A DNA stretch of 64,000 nt from contig NC_067195.1 in assembly GCF_000699445.3 (NCBI RefSeq), positions 16,377,287 through 16,441,286 of the forward strand, written 5' to 3'. The DNA comes from Schistosoma haematobium (Eukaryota > Platyhelminthes > Trematoda > Strigeidida > Schistosomatidae). The translations under genes were made by a program, and so were the position numbers. Positions 1 to 12,400 of the stretch are shown here, piece after piece; positions within the stretch are counted from its first letter, which is position 1, and each line of letters begins with the position of its first letter. The notes beneath the pieces are model-generated. The model was not told where the DNA came from and did not search any database. It saw only the letters and a list, made by a program, of their open reading frames with translations.

Positions 1-3000
1 TATGTCGCTGAATGCCATTCATAGTTGTAGGACATTATCATTACAAAGTACTAGATTTGAATACATTGAGAGAATTTCTGACCGACTAGTGAACACTATG
101 ACAGCACATACAATGACTTGAACGGTTCAAAACGCTAAAATCAACAACGGCTACTTTGGACACACTAACGACTCATCAACACTAAATAAGCCCATCTAAA
201 ACGATTCTTCAACTTTATCGATCTTTAGACTCAATAATCTCCAAATATTTTCAGTACAACCAGTATAACTTTGAAAACGAACTCCGTTGATCGACTGACT
301 AAAATAATTGTTCATTACATGAGGTACTGTTTCTAATTTATCTGGTGAACGATTTCGCTATATATGTCGGCTGTTCAAATACAACATACCGAGTTCAACT
401 AACAGTCTGACGACACAATCATTCATGTGAATGAATATCTTATAAGTTAAAAACGACAATGATCTAGAAATCCCAACACTGGAAGCGCTTCACACCATGT
501 ACTGCCCGAAAGTTTTCGATTCACTTATCTAACTGATATATTGCATTTGTCGTTTACCGTACTACAGAGACAACGTTATTGTCCTAATTGAACTTTTGAC
601 ATGAACTTGTTATTTTTGTAACGACCGAAACTTTAGTATTTACTCTGAAAGTAGGACTAACGAACTAAAGTTTACTCCATTAGGCGTAGCGTACAAGGCG
701 TTGTGAATGACTCGTATCAAATAATATGAAAACACAAAAACTGCTCAATTCAAGCGTTCCTAATTTAGGAGGAAAAACAAGTTATATCAAAGTACAAAGT
801 ATCTCAAATGGTACAGCTTATATTATAAACTCAGATGTTTCTCTGGCATACGATAACACGCTAAACATTAAAAAAATGGTTTATGAACAAGTGTTCCGTA
901 TCTGAAAATCAATAAGCGTATTGCTGAAGGCACTAACTCACATAACTATCTACACGGATTCGAGTGACCTGCTGAAGGTAACAAGCTATTAGTAGAGTGT
1001 TTATCAGTGATGATTTCACTTGGCTTAAACTTCTGGCTGGTCATCAATGCCCCACAAGATGTAGAGTGAGCTGTAATAGTAAGTAAATCCCCGAAACAAA
1101 TAAGTCTGTAAATCTTTCATGCCGATAGATACCGCGTGTTTTATCAATAAGAGACTAGTTGTGAATAGGTACTTATTTAGATCGTGGGACAGAAAAGCTG
1201 GGGAACGATGTTGTCTTTTGGAAGCACAAAACGTTCATTAACACTTAATATAAAGTAATAGGAAAAATAATGCCTATACAAAATGAAGAAGTAAATGACT
1301 ACTTGAGCTATGATTTTGTGACATGATTGAGATGTTTGTGATCAACCTTTAACCAATCAACTCAAGTCCCTTCATCAGCTTCCCTCTGTAATCAACTTCC
1401 GCAGGAATGAAGGTTCGATCAGCTTACTAAACAAGCGCATCTCAGTTTGCTCCCCGCAGCCTAAAAGTGTATAACTACCTCGTTCGATGTTCGACTGTCA
1501 ATAAGTGATTGTCCAGTCAATACTCGAAGATACTCCACAGATGTCACCTACCTTACTATCTCCTTATCTTATCTCGTAGCACTTAGTTTTTTCCACAAAT
1601 CGTTGCCCATAACTTGTGAAACGTGTCCTCTAAGTGAGGAACACAGCTTGTAAGAGAATGGAGGGTAGCAAAATGAAACAAGAATGTCAGAGAAAATGCC
1701 ACGGGTGGGCTACTCAACATCATTTTGGTGAGGTATGATTTCCTTGTGTTCTATCCGGCCATCAGGTGTTTACTCACCTACCTCTTAAGTATCTTTCGAG
1801 CCATAAACAAAGAACAATCTACTTCGAACAAAAAATAATTAGAGTTTGTCAAACCTGAGGAGCTGCTCTACAGTTTGTATAAGAAAATCAGATACTAAAG
1901 GGAATGTACAATTATAAGTGATAAATGTTCGGTTCTACATGAATGTTTGGCTTACATAACTTGAAGTCATAGTTCACACAAAGCGCTATACAAATATACT
2001 TTATAACAACTATAAACTCAAAAAGTTGTATTGCATAAATACTTAACACTACCAGAATTCCGAAATAATTATACCGATATTGGACCTGGTGCGTAACGTA
2101 TGAGCGATGCAACTTTGGAAAACATTTTAAAGGCTATACTCGGTGTAATACTAAAGCATACCAAATCATTAACGCTCCCAGACATCTGCATGAATGCATT
2201 GTTATTCACTTTTATTGATTTTGTCTATTTGACGACCCTACTGCAAGCTAACTTATGTCTCAAGTTATAGATCGTGCCCGCAAAGATGGCGTGTACTTGC
2301 AGAAATATACTATTATATGTGTACGAAGTTTGTGGTAAGTATAAGCAGAAGTTAACGTTTACGACCACGAAAAAACTAAGCAAAGCAGGAATTAATGATT
2401 GTCTCCGCCGATTTCGCACAGGTGGATACCCCTTGTTCTGGTGACAAAATAAACCAGACAAGTAACAAACATGTATTTATTTAGATCGCGGAACAGAACA
2501 GTTGGGGCACGAAGTTTTATTTTAACAACACAAAACGCTGCCCAACATACAACATGAAATAAATGGACATATAATGCCTGTACTAAATATGGAAGTAAAT
2601 GACTAATTGAGCTATAATATTTAGACATTACTGAGACATTTATGGCCAAACTAAATTGTTGCACGTCCTCAACATTGTTACTGACTCCATCAGGTTTACC
2701 CGACACATTATAGCTGAAATCACGCGATCAACCATCATCATCAAATCAATATTGGGTACGTTGTGTTTCATACCCCACACAACAACTAGTCAGCTAAGCT
2801 CACATACTTCTCAACCCATCGACTATCTTCCAAACACATCTTTGAAATGACTAATTCCTGACTCCAGACTTGGCTGTTTTTGAGATGCTCTATTGCAAAG
2901 TTGTTGAGGACAATAGCGTTATCAAACCCTGAAAATCCGTGAAAACTTTATGCCCTTTAGTAGGCTAATAACTTAGGTTGATAAGCAAACGAGGAACTAA

Positions 3001-3483
3001 ATAGCCCTAACACTTGTAAAATGTGGTCAGAAGTGCTGGTTGACAGTTACCGCTAATCCATGGCTTCACATTTTTCAGACAGATTGGCACACTTATTACC
3101 TTAGTTGCCGAAGTTACCAGTGACCCGAGAATTTACTAGAATGATGAGGGGCGACAACAAAGAATTTAGTGAAGTTCGATAAATAACATTTAATACATCA
3201 TAGGTATATGGTGAACAACCACTTTGATTCACTATTAATGATTCGTTTTAATCCATCAAAGTGCATTAAGTTGTCATAGTAAAGCTCGTAATCTTTCAAA
3301 ACATTCGACTCGGGAAGATAGAAAACGACTGTCGATTTAGAATTATCTGTCAATAGGCTAGTTGCATCAATATTTTTAGTTAAACAGTTAGTTGGTAGTC
3401 AAATTAATCTATACGCATCTCATAGGGGAATTTACACCAACGCCTATTTCACCTAAATTGTCGTTTTTCACACTATATGAACA
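1..3483. other. Gene-free 5' flank with a dispersed direct repeat
   Basis: I recognise no coding region here; the open frames are short, of biased composition and without motifs. Two stretches, about 1,170-1,345 and 2,473-2,650, are clearly related direct copies. Both begin with a block reading TTATTTAGATCG, continue through a segment containing CACAAAACG, and end in a block with GAAGTAAATGACTA. I estimate 75-80 percent identity by eye. They look like old copies of an interspersed repeat rather than a gene. Confidence 0.5.
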
Positions 3484-6400
3484 ATGGATGAGGAAGTTGG
3501 ATTTGAGAAGCTCAAACTTACAGGGGTGATAGGCTTTAATGGTTTGATTGTTTTCATTGCCATGACTATCCGCTGTTAAGGAAAAATTCAGAACGGTTTC
3601 CTGGTACATCCTGATGGACAACATGTTGTATTTTCTCTAGGAAGCAACGTTATTATTGAAAATATAAGTACAGGAGAGCAGTTCTTTTTGCAAGGACATA
3701 CAAACATCGTCGTTTGCATGGACATTGACAAGTCAGGATCATTTATAGCTTCTGGTCAGGTTACATATATGGGATACAAAGTAACTGTTTTTATTTTCAA
3801 CTAGATATATTTTAAGGCAACAATTATTGTGTGGAGTTTTGAAAAAAAGGAAAAATATGCAGAATTTGTGCTTCACAAAGTGAAGGTTCAGGCCCTAAGC
3901 TTTTCACGAAATTCAAGTTATCTCGCAAGTCTTGGGGGGCAAGATGACGGAAGGTAATTCTTTTAGTATTTCTCACATTTACAGCGTCGTTATTTGGTCT
4001 GTGCCAAAAAAAGAAGCTGTTTGTGGAAGTCCGGCGCAGCCACAGAGTGCTGGAGTAACATTGGCGCTAGCTTGCGCTAATATTTCTGAAAACACATTTA
4101 TTACAGCTGGAGAGTATGTCACTCTGAATTTTGTAAACGTTTTTAAGAAACACGGTGAGAGTGTGGAGCTTAGATTTGGAAAATCGTAAAATCAGGCCAG
4201 CAGATTGTAACTTGGGTCAAGTTAAGCGAACTATTCACTGTCTGTCTGTATGTGTAACGTTTTAATATTGATCTCTTTATAGGTTTCCCACAATGACGAA
4301 ATATTTTTTGCAGGAACTACAACTGGCGATGTTTTGACGATTAGTATGAAGCATCACCTGTTACAAGTTATTGCACCTGAAAAAAACGGATTCAGTATGG
4401 GTGTAACCACACTTAAGATATTAGGAGAATCAATGTTACTTGTTGGATCAGGGGATGGAGTTGTGCAAGAATTTTGTTACACCGTTAGAAAAGAAGGAAA
4501 ACGTTGCTTCCCAACATTGATCAAGACAAAGTGAGTGAATCTGCTGAGTTCACTTTTAGAAATGAAATGTCAGTCCTTATAACCAAAATTTATTGTACAT
4601 TTTGACTCCAAATCTTCTACGATTCGCAATTCTAATTTATTACTTTCTGCATTAACAGACGAAATAAGGATTTGTTACAAGAATATACCCTCGAGCAAAA
4701 CTATTCATATTTGGGACCGGTGTTCTAAGCCATCAAGTTGTAACCGGTTTACAATTTAGAAACAACAATAAAGCTCTCTTAAATTCAAGATAACAATATT
4801 GACCTAATCAGCTAAGAATAATTTAACCGGTTAAATTTGTGAAACAAAATACTTTTATTCCTTCAAGTTCCAAGATTGCAAATAACTATTTCAAGCTTGC
4901 GTTCTATCTGAAGTCTGGTAAAAACCAGTTTGCTAATACAATCGATTGTCAGGTCAACATATTTAATCAGTTTTATCACTGTTTCTAGAACCTCACTTGG
5001 TGTTTTTCTCGAGATTATTAGTATTCTGAATAGGATTTGACCTCAACAACCTGATTGACTCCTGAGTTATTGCATCATGCAACGTCTTAAAGGAATCGCA
5101 CTCAAAATCCAGTATCAGTTTGCAGTTTTATTTCAGTAAGAAAAGTTTCATATTTGATTGGCTTCTGTATCTATCTACTCTATGTTAATCTTTGTTCATA
5201 GTTCGTATTCTGATAACGTCCTAAACCGTTAAGAATTGCTAGTGTATGATGCATATTGTGCAACGTTTTGCCAACAGTCAATGAAAAATCGGGTTTGCTA
5301 TTTCACAACATACACAACTTCAAGTTTTCTGTTTACGTGTAGTTAGGTCTGTAGTAGTGTATCTACCTAGCTTATTCTCCGGTGGAACATTTAATCTTGT
5401 TGTGACCTTTGCCTGATTAATTATCACATGATATAATTTCCAATCGGAGCACAGCTTATACAATCTTAGCACTGCACCAAACCAATGACTCGCTGGCCGG
5501 TACGAGCAGCCTAGAATCCTTATTGGTCCTTCTAATCTAGCCCTGCCTGTTCAGTCCAAAGAACATCAATATCAGCTTCAACTGTATGAATTATATATTT
5601 CAGACATGCCTGGTTGATATACAAACAAATCAGATCACATCATACCGTAAAATAGAAAATAAAAACTATAGAAGATCAAACCAGAAAGTGGCTGTGATTG
5701 TGAGAGAGTATAACTAATAACTTGGGAATAACTTAAGGATAGTAAATAGTATAATAATAGTCATTAAGTCAAACGGAAGCTTATGACAAACGCAATATGA
5801 ATATATATAATAATTGTCCATAAATAATTATTAAAAGCTACTATTCAATTATTCTGTGTTGGGATATAACAAATCATATACAAGCAAGTCGAATATAAGG
5901 GTAAAATGGTCTCACTTGTTTAACTAAAACTTAAGAGATTTCAATTCAGTGACCGATCAAATTATTATTTAGTAATCGTATACTTTATTTTATTGCATTG
6001 ATTTAACGACTTCTCATGTCATGGTTTTCCATAAACTGATATTAGACTGGAAAGCTTGAATTCTGAATATAAATAGGAAGACCATAAAAGCGTATTATAA
6101 ATACATGCACATGAAATTAACTAACTCTTGTTATGCCCAGATAAGAATAATGAGTGGTAATTTTTGGGACCGCTCGTTTCTGGCTGTTTGCAGAATATAC
6201 TTTTCCATTCCAAGCTTGGACTTAACCCTCTAGTTAGCAGGACCGGGATGCATCAAATAGCTAGCTAACTGGTCTTTGGTCACTGAGCCTTTTTTCTCGT
6301 TCTCAGATAAAGTGAACTCGTGATAGCTTCAAACCTAGCAATTGTTGGGGTCACAAAACGCTTGTTAGGTATAAAACAATAATTTCAAATAGCAGTAAAG

Positions 6401-9400
6401 TAACCAGTTGCTATCAAAGGTCGGAAGTCAAAGTGAAATTGCAACAGAGAGATATTGGAAAGCACTTGTCTTTATTTTAAGATAAGTAAATAGTTCAAGA
6501 ATAATAATAGTCAGTCAATATAAATATCCTACAAGACCGCTCAAGCTGTAACATATATAAATCTGCACGTGTTACCAATAAGAGAACTTTATATCACTAA
6601 GGCAATAATAAACCAGTGTTAATTTCTTGAAAGTTTATTTCACGTACAAGAATCAAACCATACTATTTTAGCTGTTAATCGTAATTCAGTTTAATTCGAA
6701 CTAACTGACTAAAACTCCTTGATGTTCATAATTTTAAGTACATTTTGATATCATATTAATTAGTAGTTAATGAAAATTAAAAAAATAATAGAAGCTTTTT
6801 TCGCTCCCTTAAAGGATTCTATAATTAGGAATCATCAATAAAGTTTCTGATTATGTTGTCTTTAACCCTTAGAATGATATACAGTTGTTTTTTTTTAAAG
6901 GTTGAAAGCTTACCTGAACGTTTTGAAAACAATTAGTCTTTATTCTGCTATATTTCCAAGAAGAACAGATTTCTGTACTGTATTGCAACTCGTGTGATAT
7001 TCGTCATGTCATAACATTTTCACTTAAGATTATCAGTGTGAACTTTGAACAAACATGTTAGTGTTTTAGATGTTCGGTTACAAAATCTGTATATTTTATT
7101 ATAGTAAAATGAAAGAGCTTCTGGGAAAAGTCACAGCTATTAGTCTTCGTGGAGAAGGACACCAGTTCTTTGTTACAACTGATAAATGTCATCTTTACCG
7201 GTTTAATTATTCAGATTTCAGTCATGAACTAGTTAAAACATGCCATAATGCTGCGGTCAACGACATTAAATTCCCATAGTAAGTGAAAACATTATATTAT
7301 TATTTTTAATAACAACAATATTGTAAAGTTAGAATTTTGTGTTGATTGTTATTGAAAGGCACAAATTTACACAGAAATATTCGAAATTAGCGGTCATAAC
7401 AAAGAATTGCTACTTATTGTTACACTAAAGGATACAGTTTAAACGGAATACGGTAGATAGATTCAGTAAATGGGCATCAACTATTTCAATGTTATGTTTT
7501 AAACCACCCTATGGTAAGTTCAGTCAGTCATCTACAACGTAGGAGCAGACACATATATTAATCGGTCCAAGTTGCCATAACTCTTTAGCACAACATGAGC
7601 ACCAAATTCATAGAAGCAATTACTTCAGTGGCAGTGATATGAATAAAGGTTGTATATATTGACCCCAACCAAGTAGTCTGCATCTACCAACATGGCTAAG
7701 ACTAGAAGTTAGTGACTTCAAGCACTGATGTTACGTTTTGGTTTGGCCGCCCCAAACTTCCAACCATTCCCAACACTAGTCAGCATTGCGCATCGTGGTA
7801 GTCGGTGTTCAGGCACACGTAACACGTGTGAAAATTCATATTTTATGATGTAATCAAATAAAAGTGACTTGATTTTAGAATAATTTGATCAACGACCACT
7901 ATAAAAAGTGTGAATAAGCTCATCCTACTTATTAACCCGTATAATCACTCGGCTAGTCATGAATAGCTTGAGACTAGGAATAGATGTGGATCAAGCGAAG
8001 TTGCCAAATCTCATTAGTACATAAAAAATCAATATGATCGACAGTGAAGTAGAAATATAACGGGAACAGTAGAAAAAATCAATATTATTTAAACAGAGTG
8101 ATTGAAATGTAAGAATCAGTGACATGAAATTATGAATAAATTCAAAATCTAAAGGGGGGCAAATAGTGAATACGTTTAGATAGCTGCGAAAGTTTTTGAT
8201 CTGTATCACACAACGACTTCACTGCTGTACCCAGTTTTGAAGCACGTACCTACAACCCGATGGTTGAAAGTCAATGTGATTTAGTTACCAACTGAAGAAT
8301 ACAATTTGAAAATATCATAGATTTAAATATATTCTAGTTATCATATGTTAGTTCATTATCTTTTACAGCTTTTGTGACTGATAAGATTATATTGCAGAAA
8401 CAAACATAAAGTATGAGGTTTGGTATTGGTATTAAGTTCAATAAACGTGTTTTGTAAGTAAAATAACTGTACTAACAACCTAAATAATAAATTCAACCAA
8501 ACAACTTAAAGCTGACCTAAGTAAGAGTTATATTGTAGACGAATAAATAGTGAGAAAAACAATTGATTTAAATCTTCTAATGAATTAGTTATGCTGGGTA
8601 ATGGGTAACTGTGGAGTGCACGACGAGTGCTTTGTTTTATTTACGATTGATCAGCTGAATATACCTGGATCCTAGTGTTGTTGTTGATATTGGTACTCAG
8701 ACCTACTACCTTTAGTTTTATACAACGAAAAAACCCGAACAGTTGCTAATTATGGCATAAAAATAATACCCTTCCAATATGTTAGTAGCTGTTTGAACTC
8801 AGTATACCAGTAGATAACTCAATGGTGTTTGAAACAAGAGGTACTGGGTTCAAGTCTCAATACGGGCATTTACACTGCTATGGCAAAAAATTTGGCTGAC
8901 GAGTTCCAAATAGAACGGAATTTGCAGTCTGGATTTCATTGCAAATCACAATTCAATTTTACCGAAAACTTGTATCTAGGTGATCCGCTCAGAATGCACA
9001 TTTATCGATACTGATAAAATACAGGATTTGGTATCGGCATAGGGAAAACTTAAACAATTACTAGCAATAGTATTTTAATGATTTATTTTAAACGTGTATT
9101 AATTAATGACCAAATGTTTTTTATTTTGTTAGTAAATGCTCTGATTTGTTTGTAACATGTGCCTACCAAGATATTCGTGTTTTTAATAAAATAAATCAAC
9201 ATGAACTGTTACGCATCAATATACCAAATATGACGTGTTATTGTATAGACATATTACGTGATGGAGCAGCTATTATATCAGGTAACGGAAACTGTTCGTT
9301 AACATAGTTTTATTGAAACTGACAGTAAGTTTCATGAAACCTGTACACTTCAGATAATTTTATTACAGCGACCAACATATTGAATTTTCATTTTCATAGT

Positions 9401-12400
9401 ATGCTTATTTGTAATAATTGGTAGTTCACATAATTCATGAGACGAAAATGGTATTATTAATGTGATCACTAGTGACTCATTTCAGGAAGTAAATCTGAAA
9501 TTCTAGTGAAATTCATGACCAGTGGAGCGCAATCGTACCAAGTTTGAGACAGTAAACCACTGAACAGATGGAATGATGGAGATAAAACTGAGAATCTATT
9601 AAAGTTAGACATATGCATTGTTGGATTTCGGTCCTGCTGTCTATCGATTAAACGCTCGTGTGCAAAACCGAAGGTCAAGAGCTAGGTTCCAATTGAATAA
9701 TGGGTGTTTACTGTTGAGGAGTTAAGTACTAAGAACGAAAATCTGTTTGATATTTCTTAATTTCCAGTGGATGTCCATAATAAGTCGATCAGTGATAGCA
9801 AAAACACCCAATAATGTATATTAGACTCTGTACTGATAATATTATCAATAATAATAGATATCAGAAAGCTGAAGTTAAATTAATAAGAGGTGAAACATCA
9901 TACTGAATAACCGTGAAATAATAAGACTAGTAATAATGGACACAAATTAGAAATGAAAATTTGAATGGAATGGACAATGGGAGTGTTATTGTGATAAAAT
10001 TACTGATAACGTTATAAAGTTGGAATCATACACTCACTCGGAGACGCAGGTGAAATTATCTAAACCTTTAATTCAAGAATCTGTCAAGAGAAAGCAATTT
10101 CAATAAAATTCATAAGAGCGTGGTACAAATATTTCTGACACTTGTTTGACCATATTAGAACTGGAAGTCCTAACCTTAGCTACCAAACTTCATATCTCAT
10201 ATAGAAGACTGAACCGAATAGACCTAGAATGTTAGTGTAAAGTGTGTATAGTCAGTTGTCTAGAGAGACAAAGAAGATTGGTTTAAAATCACGCTTGTGG
10301 ACCTAGCGAGTCAAAATCCTATCACACCAACAGTTTCTTTATGTTCTTAACTGAACGATCATAGAAAAGCCATATATAATCAAATAGTTTTGTTAAGACC
10401 TGAAAAAAGATCCAGTCTTTCTGTTTTTAGTAAACAAGAATGAATTTCAAAAATGTATATCAGTACTTAGATGGAAGATTTACAGCATACAAAATGAAAT
10501 GAATTCACATCTTACAATATTTATTTTTGATTTACAAAAGTACCATAATGAGACAAATTGAATAAAACATAGTTCATTATTTAGCTACTTATTAGTAGCA
10601 AAATTATGAGAGTCACGTAAATCCTTATGTTAACCGAACTGGTAAACGTAAAATAAAACCATATATGAAACTAAAGGGGAGATAAGATCGTGTATGTTCG
10701 TACTGTCAATTGAACTATAAATATTAAAAATTTATTCTATATCAAATAGCAGATTTTATAATTGGTCTAATATGTGTAAAACTGCAAAGGGAACATCATT
10801 TATATGAGTCATTTAATATTTATCTGAAAGAGTTTAGAATAATGCCCTTAAATTATAGCATATATTAATCATTTAACCTGGATAAATTCATTTGGGAATG
10901 ATAAAATTTAGTCACATTTATTATCAGTTGAATATAGTAGATTGTATTAGGAAATATCTTTTGATACTGATGTTTTATCTGAAGTTGATTTGAGTTGTAG
11001 AAAGTTGCAACTTCCCTAATATTCGTCCCGGTAAAAGTTTACTGAACAAATAGTTTCAAAATAAGTATTAAATGACTTTTATTCACAACTGATTTTTTTA
11101 CGAATGAAGGATGGGATGACAGCAAGATAAGAGCATTTTACCCCGAAACCGGAAGGTTAATGTATACTATCCAGAATGCTCACAAGAAAGGTGTAACCGC
11201 ATTATGCACCACATCAACATGTGATCGGATAATTAGTGGTGGGGGTGAAGGCCAAGTACGTGTATGGGATATTAGAGAAGCTCAACCTGCGAACAATCAA
11301 TTACATCGTAGTAGACTAAAACGTACAGACAAATCGAATAGTATACAAAACTCTAATTACTCAAGTAAACTAGTAGCTGCAATGTATGAGCATACAAATG
11401 CCGTTTCGTGTATTCAAATAAGCAGAGATGATAAATCATGCGTATCAGCTTCAGCGGATTCTACGTGTATTGTTTGGTGCTTAGAGTAAGTCTTACTACC
11501 ATTATTTTAATTTTTTAGATGAATAATGTCAAATTGAAAAGATTTCCTTTTACTGTTTCTAATTTGCAAGAGATACCAACATGATGTACTGTGCTAGCTG
11601 TTACTCATTGAAAATAACTAACGTTTGGGTCAATTTATATAAGATTTTAATCCATCACATATATAGAGCAAAGAATGTTGTACCAGATTACGATTCGATG
11701 TTAGTTTATTTGTTATGGATATGCGAGACAAAAAACAGCACTAATTACTTGTTTAAGGAAGTGTTAGGCACAATTCACAGTCATCTATGAAACCCTGTCT
11801 TACATGATTCTGAGGATTAAATTCTATTCCAGACGTTATTAAATAAATAAATAAATTAATTAATTAAATAAATAAAATTTTGTTAAATGTGAGACTGTTG
11901 GGGACGATAGATCCCCAAAACTCATATTCTGTAATTTCATCTTATCGATTAAATGTTAAATATTTGAATGACTGTCGATTGATGAACTTATTGATTAATG
12001 TTTAAAAACATTTTACTATGACAATATCGATTGTAAATATTTGTATAAATACGCTTGACTTGTGTGCTTGACCTGACCTGGTATCTGCTGTTTGCCTGTA
12101 GAATACACTTTATACGCCTCACCCAGATTTCTTGATCGTTTTAGCTGAATCGGGGACAACGGACCAGAATAGTCTATCGAGATTCTGAATCCCTTGATTC
12201 GATCGATAAGTCACTGTCCTATAATCAGCGGACCCTTGAGATATAACAGAGACTAACTTACATAAGAAGTATACTTAATCAAGGTATAAAGGATAAATAC
12301 TTTTAAAAATATTTCATATTTCATAGTTCGAAGGACGTCACCAACCACCGAAACCAGGTTTCATTTAAGACGGGACTTATTTCGAGGAAGTGCACGCAAT

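Noticed and set aside
3592..3600. Alternative CFAP52 exon 2 acceptor (TTCAG at 3,591)
   Set aside because: It breaks the reading frame from exon 1. The TTAAG acceptor at 3,580 keeps the frame and aligns without gaps to the family (VIGFNG-KIQNG).
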